From assembly GCA_030445745.1 (NCBI GenBank), contig JASUTE010000003.1:110321-174320 (forward strand): a stretch of 64,000 nucleotides of DNA. The letters run 5' to 3'. Made by a program: the position numbers and the translations under genes. Source of the stretch: Candidatus Cloacimonadota bacterium. GTDB lineage: Bacteria > Cloacimonadota > Cloacimonadia > Cloacimonadales > TCS61. The notes under the pieces are model-generated. The model was given only the letters and a program-made list of their open reading frames with translations, made no database searches and was not told the DNA's origin. This document shows positions 9,021 through 18,830 of this stretch, one piece after another (position 1 is the stretch's first letter; each line of letters starts with the position of its first letter).

Positions 9021-9809
9021 ATGGATTTGAAAACTAAAATATTGGAATTTTGGCAAAAAGAAGATTTTAGCACTACTGACAGAGAGCTATTTGATGAATT
9101 TTTAGCATCTTTGGAAAATGGAACTATTCGAGCAGCGGAAAAAATAGATGGCAGTTGGCAAGTGAACAGTTGGGTGAAAAAAGGAATCTTAACTGGTTTT
9201 AAAATTGGGAAAAATATCGAAATTGGTAAATATTTTCGCGATAAAGACACCTATCCCATTCAAAATTTGCAATTTCGTGATGATGTTCGCTTAGTACCAG
9301 GTGGTTCAGCTGTTCGCCGCGGTAGTTTCATAGGAAAAAATGTGATCTTGATGCCACCTGTTTATGTGAATACAGGCGCTTATGTGGATTCTGGTTCCAT
9401 GCTCGATTCCCATGCGTTGGTTGGTAGTTGCGCCCAGGTTGGAAAAAATGTTCACCTCTCCGCTGCCGCTCAGTTGGGAGGAGTGTTGGAACCCATTTCC
9501 GCTAAACCTGTTATAATAGAAGATAACGTATTCATCGGTGGGAATTGTGGTATCTACGAAGGAGTAGAAGTACACGAATATGCTGTGCTTGCAGCCGGGG
9601 TTATTATTACTGCTTCTACTAAAATTTATGATTCTACTAAAAAAGAATTTCTACCTCAGAATGGCTATGTACCGGCAAAAGCTGTTGTAGTACCCGGAAG
9701 TCGGCCTCTGCATGGTCATAACGGATTTTCTACCTATTGTCCCATAATAATAAAATATCGAGATGAAAAAACAAGCAGTTCTGTTGCTTTAGAAAATTCT
9801 TTAAGATGA
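9021..9809 (+). CDS. dapD: Tetrahydrodipicolinate N-succinyltransferase
   Basis: A 262-residue trimeric left-handed beta-helix enzyme transferring succinyl from succinyl-CoA to tetrahydrodipicolinate in the succinylase route to diaminopimelate and lysine. The hexapeptide-repeat core runs from about residue 100 to 230 ([33 protein letters not shown]), and the N-terminal helical domain is present. An in-frame GTG lies immediately before the ATG at 9021; AGGAG spaced six bases favours the ATG. The stop overlaps the next gene's start as ATGA, so it is coupled to an aminotransferase likely serving the following step. Confidence 0.94.
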   Translation: MDLKTKILEFWQKEDFSTTDRELFDEFLASLENGTIRAAEKIDGSWQVNSWVKKGILTGFKIGKNIEIGKYFRDKDTYPIQNLQFRDDVRLVPGGSAVRRGSFIGKNVILMPPVYVNTGAYVDSGSMLDSHALVGSCAQVGKNVHLSAAAQLGGVLEPISAKPVIIEDNVFIGGNCGIYEGVEVHEYAVLAAGVIITASTKIYDSTKKEFLPQNGYVPAKAVVVPGSRPLHGHNGFSTYCPIIIKYRDEKTSSSVALENSLR

Positions 9810-10906
9810 TTGCGGAACGGTTAAGAGGACAAAAAAAGTCGATAATTCGCCAAATTGTTGATTCTGCGCCACAAAATTCCATCAATTTAGGGTTGGGTGA
9901 ATTAACAATTTCAACATTTTCAAAAAAAAATAGAGAAATTTACAAAAAATTGCAAAATGAAACAGCTATATACACTCCCAATGCGGGATTACCAGAGCTC
10001 ATCCTTCAGATTAAAAAATATTATAACGCACCTCAGGCTTATGTTTGTGTAACTAATGGTGCTGAAGAAGCAATCTTTGCCACTCTTTTTTCCATATTAA
10101 ACGCTGAAGATGAGTTGTTGGTCGCCAACCCTGATTATCCGGCTTATGCTAATATTGCTAAGCTTTTAAACGTGAAATGCAAAAGTTTTGATAGAAACCC
10201 GCAAAACAATTTTCAGTTAGAGAAAAAATCGCTGCAAGAATCAATTACACCAAACACTAAAGCTATTATCATCAGCAATCCTTCCAACCCTCTTTCTATT
10301 ACTTATACTTCCGATGAACTTGATTTTATTATTAAGTTAGCGCACGAGCATAATATAGTGCTGATCATTGACGAAATATATAAAGACTTGTTATTTTCTG
10401 GTTCTGGTAGTACTGCTTTTGGAAAAAATATGAATATAGTGGTCGTTTCTGGTTTATCGAAATCTTATCAACTAACAGGTTGGCGTTTAGGCTGGGTTAT
10501 TACTCAGCAAGAAGAATTGGCCCAGGCAATAACGATATCTCATCAGTATATAAGCACTTGCGCTGGTTATTTTGCGCAAAGAATAGCTACTGAAATATTG
10601 CAACAACATCAACAAAATTCTTTAAAAACATTAAAAGAAAAATTGCTGGCAAATAGAGATTTAGCCAGTAATTTAATAAAAAATAACACAAATTGGAAGA
10701 TACTCCTCAGTCAAGCTGCACCCTATCTTTTTGTAAATATCGAATCTAATAGCTTAGAATTTAGCAAACAAAAAGCTGCAGAAGGAGTGATAGTGATTCC
10801 TGGAGTAGCTTTTGGTAAAAATGGTGCAGGTTGGATAAGAATAAACTATGCTATAGAAAAATCGCAATTAATAAAAGGAATAGAGCTTTTATCAAATTTT
10901 TCTTAA
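9806..10906 (+). CDS. Class I/II PLP aminotransferase, probably for N-succinyl-diaminopimelate
   Basis: A 366-residue fold-type I aminotransferase. SNPSNPLS and the Schiff-base region [16 protein letters not shown] (Lys near residue 216) are clear; the C-terminal arginine block WIRINYA that binds the substrate carboxylate is present. It overlaps dapD by four bases, so the natural reading is that it acts as N-succinyl-L,L-diaminopimelate aminotransferase (DapC role). The fold family is certain, the substrate is inferred from context only. A strong promoter for the next gene begins six bases after its stop. Confidence 0.85.
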   Translation: MIAERLRGQKKSIIRQIVDSAPQNSINLGLGELTISTFSKKNREIYKKLQNETAIYTPNAGLPELILQIKKYYNAPQAYVCVTNGAEEAIFATLFSILNAEDELLVANPDYPAYANIAKLLNVKCKSFDRNPQNNFQLEKKSLQESITPNTKAIIISNPSNPLSITYTSDELDFIIKLAHEHNIVLIIDEIYKDLLFSGSGSTAFGKNMNIVVVSGLSKSYQLTGWRLGWVITQQEELAQAITISHQYISTCAGYFAQRIATEILQQHQQNSLKTLKEKLLANRDLASNLIKNNTNWKILLSQAAPYLFVNIESNSLEFSKQKAAEGVIVIPGVAFGKNGAGWIRINYAIEKSQLIKGIELLSNFS

Positions 10907-10911
10907 TATTT

Positions 10912-10940
10912 TTGCTTTGGAATGCATATTGCATTATATT
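10912..10940 (+). promoter_or_regulatory. Promoter of the first LruC lipoprotein gene
   Basis: TTGCTT (10912-10917) and TATATT (10935-10940) are 17 bases apart. The 12-base stretch 10909-10920 is identical to one before the second LruC gene (12921-12932), and TGCATT recurs nine bases later in both. Confidence 0.6.
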
Positions 10941-10970
10941 TTATATAATTTATGAGAGAGGGGAAAATAG

Positions 10971-12605
10971 ATGAAACGTTTATTAATTTTAATGTTTATT
11001 TTTTTGATCTTTACAGCCTGTGAAAATAAGGATGAAGCAGAAGAACCAAACTCTATGGCAGACCTTAGTGTTAGTCCCGATTTTGCATTCAACACAACCA
11101 AAATTGTTGAATTAAATTTAACCTCGCGCGATGCTAGCGGTAATCTGCAGCCAAATGTACCTTTTTCTATATTCAAAAAAGATCCTGCCACCGCTAGCGG
11201 TAGCAGAGTGCTACGTTCAGCAACCAATGACTTCGGTAATTTTGAAAATACCATAAAGTTACCAGCCTACTACAATAAAATCTATATTCGGCCAGCTGCA
11301 AGTGAAGTCCAAGAATTAGCAATAAATCACTTATCTAGCGAAAATGCCAAAATTGATGCTGATTTTATCTATTCGCCTAATAAGTTAAAGTACAATAAGA
11401 ACTTAGATAGCTTCGAACCAGTTACTGCTTCCGATAATGGCTTTGTTTTTACTTTGCAAAATATTGTAGCTGATTATGAAAATAGCACAGCAACCATAAC
11501 AATTTCCATAACAAACAACAATAATAAAAAGTTTAAAGATGCTTATTTTACAATACCCTCGAGTGTATTAGCTACGGAAATTGAACCTAACAACACAAAT
11601 TATGAATCTCCAGCTGGTATGACTTATTGGGTACAATATCCCGTGAATCATTGGATAATGGGTAATAGCATTGCGTATTATGGAAATAATGGTTTCAAAA
11701 ATGGGGAAACAGATTATTATTACATCACACTTCCTTTAGAAGTTTTTGAATTTTGGAATTCTATGGAAATGTATGCTACAGCTACAGGAAATACTTCTGG
11801 CCAGGTAACCCTTGATTTTTCCTATACACCAGAGTTTAGTATGACAGAATACTATCCAGCTGAAAATGAATTTGGTACATTAGCCTATGAAGACTATTGG
11901 CCACAGCAGGGTGATTATGATATGAACGATCTGGTAATAGATTACAATATGAGTCTTGAGAAATCTTATGTTGGTGATTTGGAAACGATATTTGCCCAAT
12001 TCAACATTAGAGCCATAGGAGCAAGTTATACAATAGGTTTTGGCTTTCAGCTTCCCGATTTTATCCAGGTAAATGGTAATGTGACCTCCACTAGCGGCTT
12101 AGCTTATGTAGAAGCAGATAATCGTACCATAGTGCTATTCGATGATGCCCGTGATATAGTTACTGAAAATTCCGATCAGTTTATAAATACCGACCCTGCT
12201 CTACCCTACATCGAAACCAGCGTTATGACCATATCTATTCCTGTGGTAAGCTCCGATAATAATACCGATGAAGATTGGTTTTTGCCACCCTACAACCCAT
12301 TTATCTTCGTTAACGAGCGTGCCAAAGAAATTCATTTGGCAAACTTTCCACCAACAAACCAGGCAGATCTTACATTATTCAATACACAAGATGATGCTTC
12401 CGATCCTGTTTCCGATTATTACTATAGAACAGCAGCAAATCTACCTTGGGCATTTCATATAGCAGAATCCTCCTTATACCCTATCGAGAAAATCCAAATT
12501 ATTCAAGCTTTCCCTGAATTTTACCAATGGGCAGAATCGGAAGGTAACCAAGCTACCGACTGGTATACCTTTCCCGATGAAAACTTAATATACCCAGTAC
12601 CTTAA
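10971..12605 (+). CDS. LruC-domain outer-envelope lipoprotein, copy 1
   Basis: A 544-residue exported protein. The start MKRLLILMFIFLIFTAC is a lipoprotein signal with Cys17 as the probable lipid site, followed by an acidic linker. Residues about 30-130 begin SPDFAFNTT and look like a beta-sandwich with a G-F-N carboxypeptidase-regulatory style turn. The C-terminal half is the LruC domain, with the hallmark EDYWPQQGDYDMNDLVIDYN near residues 305-325, an Asp/Asn-rich loop resembling calcium-binding loops. Family members were named after a Leptospira lipoprotein and are common in Bacteroidetes; function is unknown. It is followed by its own terminator and a paralogue. GAGAGGGG serves as ribosome binding site. 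Confidence 0.85.
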   Translation: MKRLLILMFIFLIFTACENKDEAEEPNSMADLSVSPDFAFNTTKIVELNLTSRDASGNLQPNVPFSIFKKDPATASGSRVLRSATNDFGNFENTIKLPAYYNKIYIRPAASEVQELAINHLSSENAKIDADFIYSPNKLKYNKNLDSFEPVTASDNGFVFTLQNIVADYENSTATITISITNNNNKKFKDAYFTIPSSVLATEIEPNNTNYESPAGMTYWVQYPVNHWIMGNSIAYYGNNGFKNGETDYYYITLPLEVFEFWNSMEMYATATGNTSGQVTLDFSYTPEFSMTEYYPAENEFGTLAYEDYWPQQGDYDMNDLVIDYNMSLEKSYVGDLETIFAQFNIRAIGASYTIGFGFQLPDFIQVNGNVTSTSGLAYVEADNRTIVLFDDARDIVTENSDQFINTDPALPYIETSVMTISIPVVSSDNNTDEDWFLPPYNPFIFVNERAKEIHLANFPPTNQADLTLFNTQDDASDPVSDYYYRTAANLPWAFHIAESSLYPIEKIQIIQAFPEFYQWAESEGNQATDWYTFPDENLIYPVP

Positions 12606-12626
12606 ATGCACTCTATTTTTTCTTTT

Positions 12627-12657
12627 AAGGGTAATTTGAAAAAATTACCCTTTTTTT
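12627..12657 (+). terminator. Intrinsic terminator after LruC copy 1
   Basis: A perfect 11-base-pair stem (AAGGGTAATTT with its complement) around a four-base loop, followed by a run of T, 22 bases after the stop codon. Confidence 0.88.
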
Positions 12658-12923
12658 ATTATAATCGGACATCCCCATTCCCTTATTCCAATTTTTATTA
12701 AATCCCTCTGTAGTAGCTTGATAACAAGTTTTGTTGAAATAAATTTAGCTAGTAGATTAATAGCTAAAAACTTCAATTGCCCATTTGCGGTCGGCTCTAA
12801 CTACCTGTAAAAAATATTATTAGTTGACATTTTAAATAAAAAAAACTTTCTTTTATCAATAGTGGGCATGAAGATAAAAAAATGTTAGTTCTTTTTCCAG
12901 ATTTTTTCAATCTGACGTATTTT

Positions 12924-12952
12924 TTGCTTTGGTATAAATAATGCATTTTATT
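12924..12952 (+). promoter_or_regulatory. Promoter of the second LruC lipoprotein gene
   Basis: TTGCTT (12924-12929) and TTTATT (12947-12952) are 17 bases apart, matching the layout before copy 1, including the shared TTTTTGCTTTGG block and the TGCATT at the same distance. Duplication with the coding region or shared regulation would both explain this. Confidence 0.6.
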
Positions 12953-12984
12953 CTTAAGATGTTAGGAATATGTAGGAGGTCATA

Positions 12985-14646
12985 ATGAAAAAAGCTATTG
13001 GTTTATTTTTATTTGTATTACTTATAGTTGTTGGCTGCGATAATACAGAGGAAGACAACTATCCTACTAACATGCAAGGGCTGAATGTTAGTCCCGATTT
13101 CGATTTTAATACAACCATGCAAGTAAGTGTGAAGTTAACCTCGCAGAATGCAAACGGAGAGGTAATTCCTAATGCACCTTTTTCTTTGTACAAAGAAAAT
13201 CCAGCTTATTTGGAAGATAAACGCATTATTCGTGCATCCACGAATAACGAAGGTGATTTTGAAGATATAATAGTGCTTCCTAATTATTACAGAAAATTAT
13301 ATATACAGTCGGGAATAGGAGAGATACAAGAACTTTATTTGAATATTATTGGAACAGAAGAAGCAGAAATAAACGCTTTTTTCACCTACGATCCTACTGA
13401 TATTAAAGGCTTAAGTAAATTTAAAATATCTGACAAATTTGAATCTGTAACTGCTTCCGATAATGGGTTTGATATAACTTTGCATACAATCTTTTCTAGC
13501 ACTTTTAATGCTACTTTTGTTTTTTCTGTTACCAACAACCATCCTTTTGGATTAGATACTGTTAAATTTGGTCTACCAGCTAATTCCGAAGCTAGCTATC
13601 CCACCGATGGCGAAACTTATACTTCACCAACCGAACTTTATACTTACAACATAGAAAACCCAACCGATAATCCTTTCCGGGCCATAGCCTTCGAAACTAT
13701 TGGAGAAGGATATAAAAATGGAGATTCCGATTTCTTTATCTACACAGTTAATCTGGCTTATTTATCTTCTTGGGATAATGTTCAAGTATTTGCAAAAGCA
13801 GGTACTCAAACGGGTCAAGTTACCCTAAATTTCGATTACAATTTCAATTGGTGGTTTAGTTGTCAGATAAGTTATCCCAGTGAAACTGAATATGCTACCC
13901 TTGCTTTTGAAGATTACTGGCCACTGGAAGGTGATTATGATATGAACGATTTGGTAATAGATTATAACTTCACCGTAAAATATAAAGATGACACTCTTAT
14001 TAAAGAAATCATATTAGCCAAGTTTCATTTGCGGGCTATTGGAGCTTCCTATCATTTAGGTTTTGGATTCCAGCTTCCTGAAAATTTAGAAGTGAATGGA
14101 GATATTACCTCTACAAATGGTTTAGCTTATGTGGAAGCAGATAACCGAACTATAATTTTATTCGATGATGCCCGCGATGTTATTCCTGATAATCCGGGAC
14201 AGTTCATAAATACCGACCCTACTTTGCCCTATACTCCCACTTTTGTAATTGGCCTTGCCATTCCAGTGGAAGATAATTGGTGGGAAATAGTGCAGATGGG
14301 TCCTTGGAATTGTCCACCTTACAATCCATTTATTTTTGTTGGTCAGCGTTCACACGAAATTCATCTTGCTAATTACCCACCCACTCTTCAAGCTGATTTT
14401 GAACTTTTTGGAACAGATAATGATGCTTCTGACCCAGAATCAGATGTCTATTATAGAACTACAGAAAATCTTCCCTGGGCTTTTAATATAGGAGAAAGCA
14501 CCGTTTACCCCATAGAAAAAACTGCTATTATTCAAGCTTTTAATTATTTTGCTGCCTGGGCAAACAGCGATGGTAACAATTATCAGGATTGGTATAAAGA
14601 TGAACCAGGCTATCGCAATAATGATTTGATCTATCAAGAACCATAA
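12985..14646 (+). CDS. LruC-domain outer-envelope lipoprotein, copy 2
   Basis: A 553-residue paralogue of the preceding gene. Signal MKKAIGLFLFVLLIVVGC ends in a good lipobox (VVGC, Cys18). The N-terminal sandwich begins SPDFDFNTT; the LruC hallmark EDYWPLEGDYDMNDLVIDYN is near residues 307-327, and the downstream block YVEADNRTI, LFDDARD is shared with copy 1. Differences cluster in the middle (about residues 170-290), as expected of diverged paralogues, not a recent duplication. GGAGG precedes the ATG. Likely exposed on the outer membrane or in the periplasm; the Asp-rich loop may bind calcium (inference). Confidence 0.86.
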   Translation: MKKAIGLFLFVLLIVVGCDNTEEDNYPTNMQGLNVSPDFDFNTTMQVSVKLTSQNANGEVIPNAPFSLYKENPAYLEDKRIIRASTNNEGDFEDIIVLPNYYRKLYIQSGIGEIQELYLNIIGTEEAEINAFFTYDPTDIKGLSKFKISDKFESVTASDNGFDITLHTIFSSTFNATFVFSVTNNHPFGLDTVKFGLPANSEASYPTDGETYTSPTELYTYNIENPTDNPFRAIAFETIGEGYKNGDSDFFIYTVNLAYLSSWDNVQVFAKAGTQTGQVTLNFDYNFNWWFSCQISYPSETEYATLAFEDYWPLEGDYDMNDLVIDYNFTVKYKDDTLIKEIILAKFHLRAIGASYHLGFGFQLPENLEVNGDITSTNGLAYVEADNRTIILFDDARDVIPDNPGQFINTDPTLPYTPTFVIGLAIPVEDNWWEIVQMGPWNCPPYNPFIFVGQRSHEIHLANYPPTLQADFELFGTDNDASDPESDVYYRTTENLPWAFNIGESTVYPIEKTAIIQAFNYFAAWANSDGNNYQDWYKDEPGYRNNDLIYQEP

Positions 14647-14666
14647 AATCCCATAATACCTAAATA

Positions 14667-14705
14667 AAAACGGACAATTTCATATGAAATTGCCCGTTTT
14701 CTTTT
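14667..14705. terminator. Bidirectional terminator between convergent genes
   Basis: A 15-base-pair stem with one mismatch (AAAACGGACAATTTC against GAAATTGCCCGTTTT) flanked by A and T runs. It lies between the plus-strand LruC gene and the minus-strand permease gene and could serve both. Confidence 0.85.
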
Positions 14706-14857
14706 TACCGATAATATTTTCAACTCATATAATGTAATTTTTTCTGAACTATCTCGCTACATTAGTAGTTAAAAATCTGGGTGCAATAGATACTGATTAT
14801 AATGAAAATTTCATTTATACTAGTGAAATTAGATAAACTATAAAAATTATTTAAGCC

Positions 14858-16111
14858 TTATTCCAAATAATAAATTGCTTTAATAGGATCTATCTTTGAT
14901 GCTTTAATTGAAGGATACAAACCAGAAACTATACCAATGAACAAGGCAAATCCGATACCAATCAAAACTCCCTCTAAGGGAAGTGGAAAACTGGTTTGGA
15001 GGGCAGCAGAAACAGCTTGAACCAAAAATACAGAAATCACTATGCCTATAATAGCTCCAATTAGTGAAAGTATAATAGATTCAAAAATGAAATAGAGAAA
15101 AATATCTTTATTGGTAGCGCCAATACTTTTACGAATTCCAATTTCGGTCATACGCTCGTTGATGGAAATAAGTAGAGTGCTGAACAGGCCAATTCCTCCT
15201 ACGATAAGCGAGATGGAAGCAATAGCAACCAATGTAATATTCCATTTCTGCATCATCTCATTCATTTCTTGCGTAATTTGCAGAGCTAAACTAGCCAAAT
15301 CTCCAAACGAGAAATCATGAGCCATCCTGTGCCGCATCAATAATATTTGTCGGGCTTTTGTCTTAAGCTCATCATAGCTGGCTTCATCCAAGGCTTGTAT
15401 ATAGATCTGGTCGATCTGTTGATTGGCGCGCAGATACCTAGCAGCTGTACTTAAAGGTATGTAAACAGCTTGTAAATCCCAGCGCCTTGACCAATTATTA
15501 AAATTTACCCCGCCTTGGTTCAAAGGATCTTCATCTAAAATACCCACAATCTCGTAACGTTGCTCGCCAATGGTTATATATTCTCCTAATAATTTACGGG
15601 CACTATATAAATATCTACTTATGAAATTAGGGCCTAAAATACATACTTTTCTAGCAGTTAGTAGTTCATGTTTATCAAAATAACGCCCTTTAGCAATTGG
15701 ATAGGTTTGAACCTGGAAAAAATCATTTGTTGTCCCCTTAAGCTGCACCCTACCTTTTTCTTTCTTCCAAATAAAATTATTCCAACCTTCCACAGTACCA
15801 TATATGTATTTGTAATTTAATGAATCTGCTAAAGTATTAAAATCATCCATGTCCAAGGGTCGAGGAGTTCTTTTCATATAAAGAGAATTATCTTCTTTTT
15901 CTTGCTGCATATCAGTGCTGATAGTTACTGAATTGTTCCAACCAAGTTGATTCATACGGTCGTTAATTAAATTTTTTATACCATAAACAGAAGCAAACAT
16001 AGTAACAACAGCTAAAACACCAATAATAATTCCCAATAAAGTTAGGAAGGAACGCATCTTATGCGAAAAAATATTAACTATACTGCTTACGATGCTATCT
16101 TTTAGCTGCAT
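14858..16111 (-). CDS. MacB/FtsX-type ABC transporter permease without adjacent ATPase
   Basis: A 417-residue inner-membrane protein of the MacB/LolE/FtsX type: one N-terminal span (about 17-45), a large periplasmic MacB_PCD domain (about 50-260), then three C-terminal spans with the FtsX block INERMTEIGIRKSIGAT and a final SIKASKIDPIKAI. Such permeases act with a MacB-like ATPase in mechanotransmission, lipoprotein release or peptide export. No ATPase gene is next to it; the ATG follows the topA stop directly (TAAATG), so the topA operon drives it. Partner and substrate are unknown. Confidence 0.88.
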   Translation of the reverse strand: MQLKDSIVSSIVNIFSHKMRSFLTLLGIIIGVLAVVTMFASVYGIKNLINDRMNQLGWNNSVTISTDMQQEKEDNSLYMKRTPRPLDMDDFNTLADSLNYKYIYGTVEGWNNFIWKKEKGRVQLKGTTNDFFQVQTYPIAKGRYFDKHELLTARKVCILGPNFISRYLYSARKLLGEYITIGEQRYEIVGILDEDPLNQGGVNFNNWSRRWDLQAVYIPLSTAARYLRANQQIDQIYIQALDEASYDELKTKARQILLMRHRMAHDFSFGDLASLALQITQEMNEMMQKWNITLVAIASISLIVGGIGLFSTLLISINERMTEIGIRKSIGATNKDIFLYFIFESIILSLIGAIIGIVISVFLVQAVSAALQTSFPLPLEGVLIGIGFALFIGIVSGLYPSIKASKIDPIKAIYYLE

Positions 16112-18394
16112 TTATTTTTCCCGTTTTCTCTTTTTCTTTTTAGGAGCTTCTTTTATTATTTCAAAACATTCTTGCAAGCTTAATTTGGCCGGGTCTTTAT
16201 CTTTAGGAATTTTGTAATTCTTCTTTTTGTAGGAAATATAAGGCCCATATCTACCGTTCATCACAACCAAATTGGGTTCATTAGAAAATTCTTGAATTAC
16301 TTGTTTCTGCTTAGCTTTTAATTTATCGTCTATAAGTGCTTTTGCCTGCTCCAAATCTATTTCAGTAGGGTCTTCATCTTTTATAGAAACAAATAAATTC
16401 CCTTTTTTCACGTAAGGACCATATTTTCCTATCCCCACAGTTACTTCTTCGCCCTTGTATTCTCCCAGATGACGTGGGAATTGAAACTGTTTCAAAGCTT
16501 CTTTCAGAGTTATGGAATGCAGTGATTGCCCCTTGTTTAAGCTGGCAAAGCGCGGTGGCTTTTCTTCCTCAGCATCACCTAACTGCAGCATCGGTCCGTA
16601 GCGGCCAATTTTAGCATAAATATTTCTGCCTGTTTTAGGATCTTGTCCCAAGAGTCGTTCTCCAGTAAACTTTTTAGTAGAATTATCTGTCTTTTGAACC
16701 TGCTCAATGAAAGGCTGGTAAAACTCTTTGATCATCTGGTGCCATTCCATTTTACCTTTGGCAATTTCATCGAACTCTTTTTCTATTTCAGCTGTAAAAT
16801 TATAATCAACATATTTTTCAAAATATTTAGTTAGAAAATCGTTAACCACAATGCCAATATCGGTGGGATATAGTTTCCCTTTCTCTTTGCCATACAGCTC
16901 TTTTACTGTATTTTCAGAAATATCATTATCGCGCAGCAGAAAAACTTTCACCAATCTTTGCTTACCTTCGATATTACCTTTTTCTATGTATCCTCGCTTT
17001 TGAATGGTGGAAATAGTAGGAGCATAGGTAGAAGGTCGGCCAATCCCCAGTTCTTCCATTTTTTTTACCAAACTGGCTTCCGAATAACGCAAAGGAGCTT
17101 TAGTAAATTTTTCCTTCGCTGTCATTTGTTGCAGATCTAAGTTTTCTCCCACCTCTACTTTAGGCAAAATTGTATCTACAGCAGTTCGATCTAAAACTTT
17201 TAGAAATCCATCGAATTTAATTACCTCTCCTTTGGCTTTAAGCTGTTCTTCACGATTGGAAATACCAATCTTTACCGTGGTCTTCTCTAACTTTGCTGCT
17301 GCCATTTGTGAGGCAATTGTACGTTTCCAAATAAGTTTGTATAAACTATTCTGCGCTGAAGTTCCCTCGATCTCGTTCCTGTTTAGATATGTTGGTCTAA
17401 TAGCTTCGTGAGCTTCTTGAGCACCTTTAGCTTTGCTCTTAAATTGGCGGGTATGCACATATTTTTTCCCGAACTGCTTCTCGATTTCCTTCTTCGCCAT
17501 TCCCAATGCTAATTTAGAAAGATTTACTGAATCTGTTCTCATATAGGTTATCAAACCAGATTCATATAACTGCTGCGCAATTATCATAGTTTTGGAAACG
17601 GAAAAACCTAGTTTATAGCTGGCTTCTTGCTGCAAAGTGGAAGTTGTATAAGGCGGTGGCGGATTTTTGCGTCCCGGTTTGGTTTCTATATCTACTATCG
17701 AAAATTTCGCTTGCTGACAAGCTTGCAAAAATTTATTTGCATCATTGTATTTCGAAATATTTTTACTGAGTTCAGTCTGTAATTTTTCTTTTCCCTCAGT
17801 CAAAAAATCTGCAGTTATTTTATAAGAAGCGCGCGGTTTGAAATTTTTTATCTCATTTTCTCGCTCGACTATCAACCGAACTGCCACCGATTGCACACGA
17901 CCAGCTGAAAGTGCTGGTTTTACTTTTTTCCAAAGCAGCGGCGAAAGTTTAAACCCTACCAAACGGTCTAAAACCCGGCGTGCCTGTTGGGCATCGACCA
18001 AATTTTTATCGATCCCGCGGGGATTTTCGATAGCTGCTTTAATAGCTGTTTTAGTGATCTCGTGAAACACGATGCGCTTAGTTTTCTCTTCATCCAACTT
18101 TAATGATTTCACCAAATGCCAGGCAATTGCCTCTCCTTCGCGGTCTTCATCAGAAGCAAGCCAAACAGTAGTGGCCTTTTCTGCATCTTTTTTTAGTTTG
18201 GAAACCACCTTTTTCTTCTCAGCTGGAATAATATATTTAGGTTGGAAATTTTTCTCTACAACTACTCCCAACTCTTTCTTGGGAAGATCGCGAATATGCC
18301 CCATCGAAGCTTCAATTTTGTAATCTTTGCCCAGAAATTTGCTAATAGTTTTTGCTTTCGCTGGCGATTCCACAATTACCAATTCTTTACCCAT
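16112..18394 (-). CDS. topA: DNA topoisomerase I
   Basis: A 760-residue type IA topoisomerase relaxing negative supercoils. The Toprim domain shows E9 and SDEDREGE at 81-88; the active tyrosine is Y284 in ESGLITYMRTDS; GRPSTYAPTI is the expected later block. The C-terminus carries three short glycine-tyrosine repeats (GRYGPMLQLG, GKYGPYVKKG, GRYGPYISYK) of the topoisomerase C-terminal repeat type and a Lys-rich tail, in place of the cysteine zinc ribbons of E. coli TopA. It follows the Smg-like gene by two bases, an old gene pairing also known in proteobacteria. Confidence 0.95.
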   Translation of the reverse strand: MGKELVIVESPAKAKTISKFLGKDYKIEASMGHIRDLPKKELGVVVEKNFQPKYIIPAEKKKVVSKLKKDAEKATTVWLASDEDREGEAIAWHLVKSLKLDEEKTKRIVFHEITKTAIKAAIENPRGIDKNLVDAQQARRVLDRLVGFKLSPLLWKKVKPALSAGRVQSVAVRLIVERENEIKNFKPRASYKITADFLTEGKEKLQTELSKNISKYNDANKFLQACQQAKFSIVDIETKPGRKNPPPPYTTSTLQQEASYKLGFSVSKTMIIAQQLYESGLITYMRTDSVNLSKLALGMAKKEIEKQFGKKYVHTRQFKSKAKGAQEAHEAIRPTYLNRNEIEGTSAQNSLYKLIWKRTIASQMAAAKLEKTTVKIGISNREEQLKAKGEVIKFDGFLKVLDRTAVDTILPKVEVGENLDLQQMTAKEKFTKAPLRYSEASLVKKMEELGIGRPSTYAPTISTIQKRGYIEKGNIEGKQRLVKVFLLRDNDISENTVKELYGKEKGKLYPTDIGIVVNDFLTKYFEKYVDYNFTAEIEKEFDEIAKGKMEWHQMIKEFYQPFIEQVQKTDNSTKKFTGERLLGQDPKTGRNIYAKIGRYGPMLQLGDAEEEKPPRFASLNKGQSLHSITLKEALKQFQFPRHLGEYKGEEVTVGIGKYGPYVKKGNLFVSIKDEDPTEIDLEQAKALIDDKLKAKQKQVIQEFSNEPNLVVMNGRYGPYISYKKKNYKIPKDKDPAKLSLQECFEIIKEAPKKKKRKREK

Positions 18395-18396
18395 AA

Positions 18397-18822
18397 TTAA
18401 TTTACCTCATTTCCAAAATCAAACTCATGATCCGACAATATTAGCAAATCAAGAATATCTTTAACTGAAACACTGCGCTGTCCGGAAAATATAATGAAAT
18501 TCAATATCTCATCCACCATCTGTCTGGTAACGCGTTGCTTCACAAAATTACCCACCTGCAAAGCTATAATTATTATTCGTTCCATAGTTTCATCATCTAT
18601 CGACCCCATCTGTAACAGGTCAATAAGATAGCCAAAAGCTTCCGGAGTAAGCACTTCTTTTTCTTCCGAAGACATTACCCGGTTGTACTTTGGTTGCTCA
18701 AATTCTATCATAGTCTTCATAAATTCTTTATATTCACTTTCGGAAATTCCCATTTTATCCAAAACCTTTTTATCAGGTTTTTTGTCCAGAATCATTTCCA
18801 AAAAAGATTTTTCTTTTATCAT
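18397..18822 (-). CDS. smg: Smg/DUF494-like protein
   Basis: A 141-residue acidic helical protein. The middle LTPEAFGYLIDLLQMGSID and following ETMERIIIIALQ fit the DUF494 (Smg) pattern, and the gene sits just before topA, as smg does in E. coli near dprA-topA. No enzymatic motif is visible and the family's molecular role is not established. AGAGG four bases before the ATG supports the start; the N-terminal 50 residues are less like the family than the rest. Operon order secA, smg-like, topA, permease. Confidence 0.6.
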   Translation of the reverse strand: MIKEKSFLEMILDKKPDKKVLDKMGISESEYKEFMKTMIEFEQPKYNRVMSSEEKEVLTPEAFGYLIDLLQMGSIDDETMERIIIIALQVGNFVKQRVTRQMVDEILNFIIFSGQRSVSVKDILDLLILSDHEFDFGNEVN

Positions 18823-18830
18823 AAATACCT

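Larger units (their letters stand above)
12606..12984 (+). other. Intergenic region between the two LruC genes
   Basis: This 379-base stretch holds the terminator of copy 1 (12627-12657) and the promoter of copy 2 (12924-12952). Between them I see no coding frame, no tRNA-like fold and no repeat; it is strongly AT-rich. Confidence 0.6.

Noticed and set aside
12720..12900. Small regulatory RNA or tRNA in the gap between the LruC genes
   Set aside because: No cloverleaf or terminator-bounded structure could be found; only AT-rich sequence.
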